A DNA stretch of 64,000 bases from Pseudomonadota bacterium (GCA_022563505.1 JADFNG010000002.1:1-64000), one strand, 5' to 3'; positions 7,828-17,762 are shown, counted from the first letter of the stretch. Made by a program: numbers and translations. Notes: generated from the letters alone by a model not told the origin.

Positions 7828-9591
7828 TCAATGACAATTCGTGCAAATGCGGGTTTGTGAATATAGGGCGGAGCGATCGCTGAGCGACGCAAACGGTCGC
7901 TGCTCAGAGTGACAGCGGCTGCAGGCATACTGGCGGTCGACTACCAGGCGGTGCGCTACCTGGAAATGCCAGAAGCCATCGCGCGGCACGGCCAGCAACG
8001 CCTCCAGAGCGTCCGACGGCATGCTTGGCTGCCACGCAGCAGCGGAGTTCGGTTGCGCCGTCGGCAGGATTTCAGGCTCATGCGCCACCGCGGTGAAGGC
8101 GGCGGCAATACTCTGTCCGGCCAGTCGGCCGCTCAGGATTGCCGGCCCAAGAAACATGCCGTCAAGGCCGTGCTTGCCATTGACGCCCAGACTGCCATTG
8201 AGTTCACCCACCGCGTACAAACCCGGCAGCACCTGGCCCGATTTATCGAGTACGCGCGCCTGCGCGTCGATTGCAACGCCGCCCATGTTCTTGCGTGTCA
8301 CTGGAAACATCTGCAAGGCGTAGAAAGGTTCGTGCTGAACTTTTGAGGGCACATTATCGCCACGCGAAAAACGAGCAAACAGCGTGTCTTCGCCAGCATC
8401 GATCATGGCATTGAATTCGGTCACGCTCCGTATGAGCGCCTCCGCCGGCAAACCCGTCATGTCTGCCAGCTCGCGCCAGCTCATTGCGCGCTTTACCGCT
8501 TGCGGATTGTCCAGTATCGGGTGAGTTGGGGAAGGACTCTTGAGCCAGGCCGCGCCGCGCATCCCGAAACCATCGCGCGCCGCCTCATCAAATATCATCC
8601 AGTACGTTGACCCCTCCTGCTGCAGCAGATCGACGAGGATGTCTTTGTCGAAGCCCGTCTCATTAGTGAAACGCCGACCACTTGCATTTACCCATAGCGA
8701 TTGATCATTAGCCGCAGTCAATGCGTGATTCTGCTGCGGATCGTGGGGATCAATGAAGCCGTTGATATAGATATAGTGTCGATCGATCCTGACCAGCCCG
8801 GCACCGGCATCCGTGGCCAGATCATGTCCTGAACCCGTCGCACTGATCGCGGCACCAATGAGCAGTCGATCGGGCCGTGGCAAATCGGCAATCCAGTTCT
8901 CAAGCACCCGCTCGACATCGGCTTCGAAGCCACCGGTGGCCAGTACCACATTATCGGCAAACAGGCTTCGAACGTCACCGCCGCGCAAGTCCCTGACCAC
9001 CACACCGATAACCCGGTTGCCCTCAAGCAGTAATTTCTGCGCGCGAGAATTCCACCTGAATGACACGTTTGGAAGCCTGAGAGCGGTGCGGAATATGGGC
9101 AAGACCAGGTGCACCGCACGACCCTTGGTAAAGTGAAACCGCGGCACACTGTTCCCATGGCCGGGCACAATACGGACGAATTCCACACCCATTTCCGTCA
9201 CCCAGTCATAGATCATTTCGCGTGAGTTAGTGGCGTAATACCGGGTCCACCCGGTGTCCCCATCTTCGGTCCAGTCCATCCAGTCGCGGTAGGCCAGCTC
9301 GGCGGAATCGTCAATGCCCAGACGCTCTTGCAATGGTGTAGCGACCATGGACACACCGCCCGCCAGCATGGCGTGACCGCCAGCGACAGAATTCATGTCG
9401 ATCACCAGGACGTTGAGACCCCTTCGACCCATTTCCACAGCGGCGGACAGGCCTGACAAACCCGCCCCGATGATGATGACATCAGCGTCTTTTTCCACCT
9501 CGGATGGTCTTTGATCACAGGCCGCCGGACTGGCGAATAAGCAAGACGCCAGGACAACAAGCCAAACGCTGTAAGCCACAGGTAATTTCAT
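7828..9591 (-). CDS. Exported FAD flavoprotein (fumarate reductase/KstD-like) with C-terminal diheme tail
   Basis: 587 residues. After a signal peptide (about 1-25), the FAD Rossmann motif GAGLSGLSAA is at residues 42-51. The body resembles FAD_binding_2 enzymes (flavocytochrome c fumarate reductase, 3-ketosteroid dehydrogenase): LATGGFEADVE, NASGRRFTNE, and a C-terminal GLYAVGELNGSLG. The last 34 residues contain two heme c motifs, CSRCH (557-561) and CTNCH (583-587), the second ending the protein. Soluble flavocytochromes c usually carry their hemes N-terminally, so this arrangement is unusual. It probably oxidises or reduces a substrate in the periplasm and trades electrons with c-type cytochromes. 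GAGG precedes the ATG. Operator I lies 55 bp upstream. Confidence 0.88.
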   Translation of the reverse strand: MKLPVAYSVWLVVLASCLFASPAACDQRPSEVEKDADVIIIGAGLSGLSAAVEMGRRGLNVLVIDMNSVAGGHAMLAGGVSMVATPLQERLGIDDSAELAYRDWMDWTEDGDTGWTRYYATNSREMIYDWVTEMGVEFVRIVPGHGNSVPRFHFTKGRAVHLVLPIFRTALRLPNVSFRWNSRAQKLLLEGNRVIGVVVRDLRGGDVRSLFADNVVLATGGFEADVERVLENWIADLPRPDRLLIGAAISATGSGHDLATDAGAGLVRIDRHYIYINGFIDPHDPQQNHALTAANDQSLWVNASGRRFTNETGFDKDILVDLLQQEGSTYWMIFDEAARDGFGMRGAAWLKSPSPTHPILDNPQAVKRAMSWRELADMTGLPAEALIRSVTEFNAMIDAGEDTLFARFSRGDNVPSKVQHEPFYALQMFPVTRKNMGGVAIDAQARVLDKSGQVLPGLYAVGELNGSLGVNGKHGLDGMFLGPAILSGRLAGQSIAAAFTAVAHEPEILPTAQPNSAAAWQPSMPSDALEALLAVPRDGFWHFQVAHRLVVDRQYACSRCHSEQRPFASLSDRSALYSQTRICTNCH

Positions 9592-9646
9592 TTGCGTGCC
9601 TCTGTACCCAGCGGGTTTCGCTGCTTAAGGTATGCTGCCAGATTGA

Positions 9647-9660
9647 TGCACACGATTGCA
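9647..9660. promoter_or_regulatory. LacI-type operator I (divergent promoter)
   Basis: TGCACACGATTGCA between the divergent flavocytochrome (start 9591) and GPH symporter (start 9724). On the other strand it reads TGCAATCGTGTGCA, one half from the ATCG class and one half from the CGTGTG class of sites in this window. Confidence 0.75.
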
Positions 9661-9723
9661 ACCCGCTGGAAATAAGCGCTAGAGTGCACTTTCGGAGACA
9701 CCATCAACGCTTCAGGAAACCCG

Positions 9724-11058
9724 ATGACACCCTTCAAGATAAACAAGCTCTCCATGTCGGGATTCACATTTCCTGCCATGCCCCTGGCTGGGTTTCTACA
9801 GTCCAAGTACATCCTCCTGATGCCGCTGTATGCGATAACGATGGGACTGGACACAATAGCGATAGCCGGCATTTTCTTCGCCACCAAAATGTTCGACGTC
9901 GTAACAGACCCTGTCTTTGGCATCCTGTCGGACAGATACGAAACCCCGTGGGGCCGGCGGCGGCCCTGGCTGGTGATTGGCACCCTCATTCTCATGCTGG
10001 CTATCTACATGCTGTTTATCCCCGCGGGGCAGGTGGGTCAAGGTTATCTCTTCGGCTGGTTGCTCGTGGTATACGTCGGCTGGACACTCACGACCGTCAG
10101 TCACACCGCCTGGGCGCTGGAGCTGTCGTCGGACTATGACCAGCGAACGAACATCACCGGCTGGCTGCAGGTGTCGGCAATGATCGGCATGATGCTGGTC
10201 GCGCTGGTTCCGGCCGTGATGGAGCAGCTCGGGTCACCGACCCACGCAGAAAAGGTCGCTGCAGTCGGCTGGCTGCTGATCATACTGTTACCCATTGCGG
10301 TCTTCGTCTGCTTGCGCAGCCTCCCCGAGCCCGCTACGCGGCCACCGGAACACATCGGCTTTCGCCGCGCGCTGACCATCGTTGCCGGTAACTGGGCCCT
10401 GCTGCGATTGCTCGGCGCCAACGCAGCAATCACGGCAGCCTACGCCGTGGTCCAGTCGTTGTTCGTCTTCTACGTCACTTACACCTTGCTGCTCGGCGAC
10501 CGTACCGGCTTCACGCTCTTCTTCCTGATGGTGGGTGGCATGGTATTTATCCCGGTATGGGTCAATCTGGCCAAGCGCATCAGCAAGCATGCCACCATGC
10601 AATTTGCCGTGCTCTACGGCATGTTCGTGCCCATCTTGCTGTTGATATTGCCCCCGGAAAGACTCTGGCTGACCGCATTCGCCTTTTTGTTTGTCGGCGC
10701 AATTACTTCGGCGCATGAATTGCTGCCACGCACGATGATGGCGGATGTCTGTGATCACGATCAGGCCGCGAGCGGCAATGAACGCATGGGCCTGTATTAT
10801 TCACTGCTGCAACTGAGCAGCAAGCTGGCCGCAGGCTTCATGGCCAGCGGCATCTATCTGGCGCTGTCCTGGATCGGCTTCGATTCCGATGCCGGCGGGG
10901 AAAACTCGCAGGCGATGATCGACAACATTCGATACCTGATTGTATTCACACCGATCGCCGCTTACTTGCTGGTATTGCTGCTGATGTGGAAATACCCGAT
11001 CGATCGTGCTCGGCAAAAAGAACTGCGCCGTATTATTGACGAACGGGCTGGCATTTGA
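9724..11058 (+). CDS. GPH-type cation symporter (MelB-like MFS)
   Basis: 444 residues with about 12 predicted membrane helices. The cytoplasmic loop signature of the glycoside-pentoside-hexuronide family is present near residue 60: DVVTDPVFGILSDRYETPWGRRRPW. These symporters import sugars, glycosides, glucuronides or related molecules with Na+ or H+. ATG at 9724 has AGGAA five bases upstream. Operator I lies 63 bp upstream and is shared with the divergent flavocytochrome, suggesting that import and periplasmic conversion are controlled together. The substrate is unknown. Confidence 0.9.
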   Translation: MTPFKINKLSMSGFTFPAMPLAGFLQSKYILLMPLYAITMGLDTIAIAGIFFATKMFDVVTDPVFGILSDRYETPWGRRRPWLVIGTLILMLAIYMLFIPAGQVGQGYLFGWLLVVYVGWTLTTVSHTAWALELSSDYDQRTNITGWLQVSAMIGMMLVALVPAVMEQLGSPTHAEKVAAVGWLLIILLPIAVFVCLRSLPEPATRPPEHIGFRRALTIVAGNWALLRLLGANAAITAAYAVVQSLFVFYVTYTLLLGDRTGFTLFFLMVGGMVFIPVWVNLAKRISKHATMQFAVLYGMFVPILLLILPPERLWLTAFAFLFVGAITSAHELLPRTMMADVCDHDQAASGNERMGLYYSLLQLSSKLAAGFMASGIYLALSWIGFDSDAGGENSQAMIDNIRYLIVFTPIAAYLLVLLLMWKYPIDRARQKELRRIIDERAGI

Positions 11059-11106
11059 CCGATGCGCCGAGCTGTTATCGGGACCGATAGCGGCAAATGC
11101 ACAGGA

Positions 11107-12324
11107 TTATTCAGGCCTTTTCTCCCGGCGCAGGGTTTCGTCAACCAGCCAGTACATGACAGCGGCACCGGCCAGGCCTACCCCGCTCGACGCCATGGCT
11201 GCTGCGCCAAAGGTCGCCCACTTGATCAGCACACCGATCATCAGTGGGCCTCCCGCGTGGCCAAGGTCACCAACAAAGCGCCAGATGCCAAGAAATTCGC
11301 TGCGAGATTCCGGCGGTGCGAGATCCGATCCCAGTGTCAGCAGTGAGCCCGTACCCAGTCCATTTGCGAAGCCCGCCAGCATGGCGACCGCGAGCAATGA
11401 ATCAAAACCCTGTGTCAGTGGCAGCGCAGCCAGCGACACCGCCGACAATACAAGGCAGGGAACACTCATCCATTTGCGGCCATAACGGTCCATGACCATG
11501 CCTACTGGATAAAAGAGAAGCGCATCAATCACAGCGGCCAGTGAGATGATCAGCCCGATGTCCGCAATGCCAAGGCCCAGAAAATGACCGAATAGCGGTA
11601 TCAGGATGATGCGACCGGAGCGCAGCAGTTGCAACGCAAGCGAGGCGAATCCTGCGGTCATCATGGTCCGCGAGTGAACCTTGATGATGCCTTTGATGCG
11701 GGACAGGTGGTTGTTACCCGGGTGCCGATTCGGGCGCACATTGCGGGTACAGGCAGCAACCATGAACACTGCACAGCCCACGCTAATGGTGAGTGCGAAA
11801 AAGGCAGGACCGAAACCCAACGCCGTCACCAACATTGCGCCGGCAACCGGCCCGATGAGCCCGCCAATGCGCATGGCTCCAGCCATGCCCGCAATGGCGC
11901 GACCTCGCTCGCCGATTTGACTGCAGTCGGTAATATAGGATTGACGCCCGATCATCCAGGCCGTGAAGCCCGCGCCCGACACAATCGCCGCGACGCCCAT
12001 AAGCCAGAAGCTGTCCGACAGCGCGAACATTGCAGTGCTGATCGTCATCGCGACAAGACCCGCAATCAAAACCGGCTTGTCACCATAACGTGCCAGCAGG
12101 ATGCCAACCGGCATATCGAATAGAAGCATGCCGATGCCGCGCAGACCGATGAGAAATGCTGCGAATGGCGCGCCGGCACCCTTGTCCAGGGCGTATAACG
12201 GCACCAACACCAGCAAGGCTTGCAAACTGACCGAACTGAGGAGCGTTGGCACGTAAATGGGCAGCAGGAAACGCCGGTAAATGGATCGGGTCGAGCCTGC
12301 ATTTGCCCACGCATTCTCACTCAT
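11107..12324 (-). CDS. MFS transporter
   Basis: 405 residues, about 12 membrane helices. The loop after helix 2 reads DMPVGILLARYGDKPVL and the equivalent loop after helix 8 reads YPVGMVMDRYGRKWM, both variants of the MFS loop motif. The family includes drug and metabolite exporters and uptake carriers; direction and substrate cannot be read from sequence. It converges on the GPH symporter across a 48-bp gap, and no strong ribosome site precedes the ATG at 12324. Confidence 0.88.
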   Translation of the reverse strand: MSENAWANAGSTRSIYRRFLLPIYVPTLLSSVSLQALLVLVPLYALDKGAGAPFAAFLIGLRGIGMLLFDMPVGILLARYGDKPVLIAGLVAMTISTAMFALSDSFWLMGVAAIVSGAGFTAWMIGRQSYITDCSQIGERGRAIAGMAGAMRIGGLIGPVAGAMLVTALGFGPAFFALTISVGCAVFMVAACTRNVRPNRHPGNNHLSRIKGIIKVHSRTMMTAGFASLALQLLRSGRIILIPLFGHFLGLGIADIGLIISLAAVIDALLFYPVGMVMDRYGRKWMSVPCLVLSAVSLAALPLTQGFDSLLAVAMLAGFANGLGTGSLLTLGSDLAPPESRSEFLGIWRFVGDLGHAGGPLMIGVLIKWATFGAAAMASSGVGLAGAAVMYWLVDETLRREKRPE

Positions 12325-12379
12325 ACAGCGGTGTCTTTATCGAGCAAGATGCAATCCGCGCATCGAGCTCGCGGGCAAG

Positions 12380-13402
12380 TCATTCTTCCCTTTGTCGATC
12401 GAAGAACGCAATGCTGTCCTTAACCGCACTCAACTGAACTGCATCAGGGTCATAGATACCTTTGTCATTGCGTTGCACGTAGACGAAACCGTGCACGTCG
12501 TGCTCGTAGGTTTTCCACACCGACTCTTTACCGGACTCTTGCAGCAGATCGTAACCAACCCGGAAGATTCCCTGCAGCTCATCGCTGTTACGGCCCTGCA
12601 CAAAGATCGGCGTATTGATCGTACTGATCCGCCCAAGCGCCACATCCAGATCGATCCGCCCCCGAACTTTATCAGCTTCCCGCATCAGCATGCTTTCAAT
12701 GTCGCGCATACCACTGTCGGGATTCACGTGCACCGTATCGTCTGGAGTGAGAGAAAGAAATTCATGATTGGCCGGTTCACTGGCGATCGCTGCAAACAGG
12801 CCATCGTATTCGGAGGTTATTTTGAACGCCATTTCACCACCGTGACTCATGCCCATGTAACCGACTCTGGTTGCGTCCACGTAAGGCAAAGTCTTGACGT
12901 AATTGATGATGGAAATGACATCCTCGTACTCCAGCGGACCACGATTCAACAGCTGTCGACCCTGACGAACATCCTGCACCAGCTTGCCGTATTTGTCGTA
13001 CGCCAGTTCCACTTCCGCCCTGTACCGCGTCCAGGCGACAGCATATCCAGCCTGCACAAACTGCTCCTGAGTCCAGCTCCGGTTTTGTGTTGCTTCACGA
13101 ACCCAGTCCATACCACCGCCGCCGTTGCCGGACGCAAACAGGATGATTGGAAACGGACCATCACCGTCTGGCTTGCGAATACCGATCGGCGTGTAAAGTC
13201 CGTCAATGGTCTCAACATAAGCGAGATGCACCGGTATATCAGAACCTGCAACCGCCTCGGTAATGACGACTTGCGTTGGATCGATGCTCGGCGCGACTGC
13301 AGTCGCGACCCCTGGAACTCGCTGGCATCCGGTCAGACCCGTTGCCAGGACACTGGCGGCCAAAATAAGCGCCTTAAGAATTGCATATCTGGAAGTTCCC
13401 AT
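12380..13402 (-). CDS. Lipoprotein alpha/beta hydrolase (dienelactone hydrolase / prolyl oligopeptidase-like)
   Basis: 340 residues from ATG at 13402, chosen over the track's start at 13453 because AGGAGG lies eight bases before it and a clean lipoprotein signal follows (lipobox LTGC near residue 23). The nucleophile elbow is GYMGMSHGGEMAF around residue 195, an oxyanion-side LFASGNGGGGMDW lies at about 95, and the terminal His is in YEHDVHGF. It would act as an outer-membrane or periplasmic esterase. Operator C lies 82 bp upstream of this start. The substrate is unknown. Confidence 0.86.
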   Translation of the reverse strand: MGTSRYAILKALILAASVLATGLTGCQRVPGVATAVAPSIDPTQVVITEAVAGSDIPVHLAYVETIDGLYTPIGIRKPDGDGPFPIILFASGNGGGGMDWVREATQNRSWTQEQFVQAGYAVAWTRYRAEVELAYDKYGKLVQDVRQGRQLLNRGPLEYEDVISIINYVKTLPYVDATRVGYMGMSHGGEMAFKITSEYDGLFAAIASEPANHEFLSLTPDDTVHVNPDSGMRDIESMLMREADKVRGRIDLDVALGRISTINTPIFVQGRNSDELQGIFRVGYDLLQESGKESVWKTYEHDVHGFVYVQRNDKGIYDPDAVQLSAVKDSIAFFDRQREE

Positions 13403-13484
13403 AGTCACACCCTCCTTGAGCCTGCACGGCGGACTCAGCCATACGCCGTTCAACGCTCAATAGTAACCGCGGACAGTCAATTAA

Positions 13485-13498
13485 CGCAATCGTTTGCA
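13485..13498. promoter_or_regulatory. LacI-type operator C
   Basis: CGCAATCGTTTGCA in the 115-bp gap upstream of the lipoprotein hydrolase. The flanking bases ATTAA...T are the same as at operator A. Confidence 0.85.
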
Positions 13499-13568
13499 TT
13501 ATGAAGGCACGGTATTGCTGAAAACTCTGGCGGCGAATCGCGAGATGCGGCACTTCGAGCAGAATTGA

Positions 13569-15560
13569 TCAGCCGAATATCAACGACGGGTGGAGCTGCA
13601 GGTTCATGATCCTGGAGTACAGGCCCCAGACCACGAGCAGGCTGATCGCCGCATAGACGAGGCTGACTGTCCAGCTGAAATTTCCCCAGCGACGCGCATA
13701 GAGGCCAACGAAAAGCGGCAGCGCAACCAACTGGCCAGCGACATAGGTCGTCGCCAGCAATGCCAGCAGGTAGCCAAGAAACTTCATGCTGGCAGACAGA
13801 TCCCATTCCCGGGAGGCCGCGGCGACCGCCAACGCCGGGCCACCGGCTGCTTTAACGTGCCTGACACTGGCACGTGCGTCCTGAACAAGGACCAGCAACG
13901 CCAGGGGAATAGCCAGCATCAGCAATGTCGCCGGAAACCGGGAAGTTGCGGCATCGGCGAAATTCGCGGCCGCAGCATAGGCCCAAACGAATACGGACAG
14001 CATTGCCACGGCCAGGATGCAGGACATCAGCGATTGCGACAGACCACCGTTGTCAGCATTGTCAGTATTGCTGACCTTGACCGACTTGGGCCTGGTTATG
14101 CCGCGAGCGGCGAGAAAAATGGTCACCACGATCGCGACTTCGATGACAACCACGATGGGCCTTTGGTACATCCAGCTGAAACCATCGTGCAGTTGTATCG
14201 TGAGTTGGAAATTGTTCTCAATAAGGGTGCCAAGAACAAGGGCGAGAATCAGTGGTGGTCGCGGCCAGCCGCCCTGCTTCATCGCGTAGCCCAAAGCACC
14301 CATTGCCAGACAGGTCCACCAGTCACCCATGGAACTGGTTGCCACCCAGGCACCCATGAGCAGCACGACCATGACGCCAGGGACAACGTAGTGCGCCGGC
14401 AAAAATGCAACTTTCGCTATTTGTCGACTCAAAAGCATCAGCAGTCCGGCCGCCAGAACATTGGCGATCGCAATGTCCCAGATCATGCTGAACGTCAGGT
14501 CCAGATTGACCGTTAGCATGTCCGGACCCGGTTGCAATCCCTTGATAACCAAAGCACTCAACAAAATCGCAGCGCCAAGACTCCCGGGTATTCCGAAGGC
14601 TAGCGTCGGAATAAGGGCGCCTGCCCGAGAGGCATTATTGGCGGCCTCCGGCGCTATGACGCCACGAATATCACCTTTGCCGAACATCGACTTGTCGGCG
14701 GCGCTCTGTACCGCGTGCCCGTAGGCGATCCAGTCAACAATCGCCCCGCCAAGACCCGGCAGTATGCCGACGTAGGTACCGATGAGTGACGCACGCAGTG
14801 TCAGCCAGCGGTGACGGAATACATCCTTGACGCCACGCATCATCCCACCGCGACCGTCATCGGACATTTCGACACGGGAGATGGAGGTGTTCTTTACGGC
14901 CATTTCGAGAAGTTCGGGTATGCCGAACAGTCCGAGTGCGATCGGAATGATAGGAATACCATCGAGGAGGTATGCGAATTGCAGGTGGAAGCGGGGCACA
15001 CCGGTCGCCTCGGCATAGCCAACCGTAGTGAGTAACAGCCCAAACAGGGCGACGGTCAATCCCTTGGCAATATGATCTCCGGACAACACGCCAACCATGG
15101 TGAGTCCGAGCAAACCCAGCAGCAGAAACTCAGGAATTCCGAAAGCGAATATCACCGGCAAGATAAACGGCAATGAGACAGCCATGAGTACGGCGCCAAA
15201 AACACCGCCAAACGCCGATACGGTATAGGCGGCACCAAATGCACGTGCGGCCTGACCCTTTTTCGCCAAAGGGTAGCCGTCAAGAATCGTAGCTTGGGAT
15301 GCAACACTTCCAGGAATACCCAGCAAGATCGCCGAGATGGTGTCACTGGTGGAGGTCACGGCATACAGACCCATCAGCAAGGCAAACGCTGGCACCGGCT
15401 CCATACTGAAGGTGAATGGCAACAGCAAGACCAGACCGACCACGCCACCGAGACCAGGCACGGCACCCACCCACAGGCCAATAAAAACACCCAGGAGTAA
15501 ATAGCCGAAGGTCGGCCAGCTCAAGACCAGGCTCAAGCCCGCCAACATGCCATCAATCAT
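13569..15560 (-). CDS. TTT transporter, fused TctA-TctB membrane protein (system 1)
   Basis: 663 residues. Residues 1 to about 500 are TctA: GAVPGLGGVVGLVLLLPFTF near residue 33, a serine/threonine-rich TSTSDTISAILLGIPGS near 70 and the second-half repeat GILPGLGGAIVDWIAYG near 265. After a hydrophilic linker (ITRPKSVKVSN, about 485-495), the last 150 residues hold four hydrophobic segments like TctB. Separate tctA and tctB genes are the norm, so this is a fusion. It follows the matching TctC gene (15647-16726) and would import a carboxylate delivered by it. A second copy of this architecture is at 27896-29920. Confidence 0.9.
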   Translation of the reverse strand: MIDGMLAGLSLVLSWPTFGYLLLGVFIGLWVGAVPGLGGVVGLVLLLPFTFSMEPVPAFALLMGLYAVTSTSDTISAILLGIPGSVASQATILDGYPLAKKGQAARAFGAAYTVSAFGGVFGAVLMAVSLPFILPVIFAFGIPEFLLLGLLGLTMVGVLSGDHIAKGLTVALFGLLLTTVGYAEATGVPRFHLQFAYLLDGIPIIPIALGLFGIPELLEMAVKNTSISRVEMSDDGRGGMMRGVKDVFRHRWLTLRASLIGTYVGILPGLGGAIVDWIAYGHAVQSAADKSMFGKGDIRGVIAPEAANNASRAGALIPTLAFGIPGSLGAAILLSALVIKGLQPGPDMLTVNLDLTFSMIWDIAIANVLAAGLLMLLSRQIAKVAFLPAHYVVPGVMVVLLMGAWVATSSMGDWWTCLAMGALGYAMKQGGWPRPPLILALVLGTLIENNFQLTIQLHDGFSWMYQRPIVVVIEVAIVVTIFLAARGITRPKSVKVSNTDNADNGGLSQSLMSCILAVAMLSVFVWAYAAAANFADAATSRFPATLLMLAIPLALLVLVQDARASVRHVKAAGGPALAVAAASREWDLSASMKFLGYLLALLATTYVAGQLVALPLFVGLYARRWGNFSWTVSLVYAAISLLVVWGLYSRIMNLQLHPSLIFG

Positions 15561-15646
15561 GTCACTTCAGCCATGGCAAGGTTGTTCTCGCGGCGCGCAT
15601 TGTGCCTGGAAACTCGCACGTAATCTGACCCTCAAATTATCCCGGG

Positions 15647-16726
15647 CTAGCGGACCTGCTGAATGTATTGATCGAGAAGTACACGTGTGGCGTCAGGCGC
15701 GTTTGCCATATCGTCAAGAATCTTCGCGCCCTGCTCGGAACTAACCACTGGCAGGTTGAAGCCAAACATTCTCTTTTCTTCCGCCAGGTATTCCTCGTCC
15801 TGCGTCACTTGCGCGAAACTGTCCCTCAGGATTTGCTCAATCGCTGGCGACGATTCGCGCGGCAAGAAAGCCGCATAGACGATGCCATTGACGCTCGGCA
15901 ACAACCATTTATACAGCTCAAAAAGTTCTCCAGCGGGTGCCTCACCTTTCACCGACTCGTAGTAATCGATAAAGCTGGGAATATCGCCCGCTGCGGGCAA
16001 CGGAACAATCTCGCCCGTGGCATCGATTATCGGGTTGTACCACAAGGGAATCACCTCGCCGTTTTTGACCACGTTTGGCTCAACGGTAAATCGATAGAAA
16101 TTCAGCGGGGCGGTCTGAATATCGATCTCCTTGCGCCGCACCGCATTGAATACATCGCTCGCGCCTGAAAACCCCGTGATGCTCACGTAGTCAATACCCA
16201 GAATATCCAGCGTCAGTCTCCCGAGGACACTGAATCGATGCGCGGGACCCTGGCCGCCGAACTTTAGCCCTGCAACATTGGGCAAATCTTCTGCGCTTGG
16301 CAAACGCTCTGTGCGGGCAAAGGTCATGTTGGGGCTGGTGAGTGCACCGATCAGTGGCATCATTGACAGGTCGGCACGCAATCCCTGTGCACGCACGATG
16401 ATCGCGGTAGCGGACACCGGGGAGAAGAAGATTTCCAGATCGTCAGGGTGCTTCTTGTCCCACGCGAGATTCCAGACTCGCGAGCCGGCGCCGCCGGGGA
16501 CATTTTTTACCACCATAGTCGGCCGCCCCGGGATGTGCTCCTGCCAAAAGCGCACAAAGGAACGCACAACCAGGTCCGCACCACTTCCGGGCGGGCGCCC
16601 GACATAAACGAAAACTGTCTTGCCGGCGTAAAATTCCTTTTCTGTGGTATCACCACAAGCCGTCAACAACATCGTGCCAAACAGCAAAACAACAATCACA
16701 CTGCGCATCATCGATTTCATTTCCAT
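15647..16726 (-). CDS. TctC-type substrate-binding lipoprotein (TTT system 1)
   Basis: 359 residues. The signal ends in lipobox LLTAC (Cys24), so the protein is lipid-anchored in the periplasm. The mature part is a Bug/TctC-type binding protein (FVYVGRPPGSGADLVVRSF and NVPGGAGSRVWN near residues 40-85). It precedes the fused TctA/TctB gene by 86 bp and follows the 2-hydroxyacid dehydrogenase by 18 bp, making it part of one operon starting at 20064. TTT systems carry tricarboxylates, terephthalate, sulfolactate and other acids. Confidence 0.9.
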   Translation of the reverse strand: MEMKSMMRSVIVVLLFGTMLLTACGDTTEKEFYAGKTVFVYVGRPPGSGADLVVRSFVRFWQEHIPGRPTMVVKNVPGGAGSRVWNLAWDKKHPDDLEIFFSPVSATAIIVRAQGLRADLSMMPLIGALTSPNMTFARTERLPSAEDLPNVAGLKFGGQGPAHRFSVLGRLTLDILGIDYVSITGFSGASDVFNAVRRKEIDIQTAPLNFYRFTVEPNVVKNGEVIPLWYNPIIDATGEIVPLPAAGDIPSFIDYYESVKGEAPAGELFELYKWLLPSVNGIVYAAFLPRESSPAIEQILRDSFAQVTQDEEYLAEEKRMFGFNLPVVSSEQGAKILDDMANAPDATRVLLDQYIQQVR

Positions 16727-16744
16727 TTTCAGTAAGCGTCCGGG

Positions 16745-17728
16745 CTAGACCACGCGATTAGCAGGTGGCTCATCATGCAGTAAAAACTGTTCCACATTTT
16801 GCCAGGCGGAGCGAAACAAATGCACCCATGATTGCCGCGTGACGCCCGCGATATGTGGCGTCAGCAACAGGCGCCGGCCGACTTCCTGTGCGGATGAAAG
16901 TAAAGGGTTATCCGGCCTCGGTGGCTCTGTCGAATAGACATCCACCGCCGCCCCGCCAAGATGGCCGTTGATCAGGTGTCGAACCAGAGCGGCCTCATCA
17001 ACGATCCCGCCGCGAGCGGCATTAATCAGTATTGCTCCGTCTTTCATTTCACCCAGCTCGCGGTCGCCAATCAGGGATTCAGTCGATGGCAGCAGCGGCA
17101 CGTGCAACGTCACGATATCCGCGGATGCGAGCAGTGCGTGCAGTGGCATGGCCACAGCGGACAATTGGCTCACCGCTTCCGGATCGCGGGGAGCGGGGTC
17201 GTGATACACAATTTTGCTCCCCAGAGCATGGAACGTCTGTGCCACTGTCATGCCGATGACGCCGAGCCCGACCACGCCGACGGTGAGACCCTCGAGGCCG
17301 TTCAGATACTCTGCCAGCATGCGACGCCGTGCGTTGACATAGTCTCCTTTGCGTAGCTCTCCATCCGCCCAGAAGGTTTTCCGCAGCAGCGTCAGGGCAC
17401 TCGACACCGCATATTCGGCAATCGCTGCGCTTGAGCCGCCGGGGACATTGGCGATCGCGATGCCCATCGTCTTCATGGCATCTACATCCATGCGGTCGAT
17501 CCCGGCTCCGGTTACCTGCACCAGGCGGATACGGCTGCCTGCAAATAATGCAGCCGGCAACTTCGGACCAACGGCTGGAATCAGTAATGCCCTCGCGGTG
17601 GCCAGGTGTTGTTGTAGATCGCTGTCCTGCGGGCCCATATAACGAATCGACAGGCCTTCGGGCGGCGTAACGCCGATGTCAAGAAAATCGTCTTCCGGGC
17701 GCAGACATACGACATCCGATGTCACCAC
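16745..17728 (-). CDS. D-isomer-specific 2-hydroxyacid dehydrogenase
   Basis: 327 residues. The NAD-binding motif VGVVGLGVIGMTVAQTF lies near residue 150, the substrate Arg in INAARGGIVDEAAL near 236, and the catalytic His in LLLTPHIAGVTRQSW near 293. It interconverts a 2-hydroxyacid and a 2-oxoacid with NAD(P)H in the cytoplasm. Start GTG at 17728 has AGGGA upstream (GTG 17725 is an alternative). SlcC, (S)-sulfolactate dehydrogenase, belongs to this superfamily and is linked to a TTT system in Chromohalobacter; that is a possible but unproved parallel. Nearby cupin, creatininase-family and Gfo/Idh genes suggest a dedicated acid-degradation operon. Confidence 0.9.
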   Translation of the reverse strand: MVTSDVVCLRPEDDFLDIGVTPPEGLSIRYMGPQDSDLQQHLATARALLIPAVGPKLPAALFAGSRIRLVQVTGAGIDRMDVDAMKTMGIAIANVPGGSSAAIAEYAVSSALTLLRKTFWADGELRKGDYVNARRRMLAEYLNGLEGLTVGVVGLGVIGMTVAQTFHALGSKIVYHDPAPRDPEAVSQLSAVAMPLHALLASADIVTLHVPLLPSTESLIGDRELGEMKDGAILINAARGGIVDEAALVRHLINGHLGGAAVDVYSTEPPRPDNPLLSSAQEVGRRLLLTPHIAGVTRQSWVHLFRSAWQNVEQFLLHDEPPANRVV

Positions 17729-17762
17729 CGCTTTTCCCTGGGAATATCATGCGAAGAGAAAT

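Noticed and set aside
11076-11089. TATCGG-GA-CCGATA between converging MFS genes
   Set aside because: A 2-base loop cannot form a normal terminator hairpin and there is no T-run.
12281-13504. 407-aa plus-strand ORF opposite the lipoprotein hydrolase
   Set aside because: The minus strand has a ribosome site, lipobox and nucleophile elbow; the plus-strand frame has none and crosses operator C.
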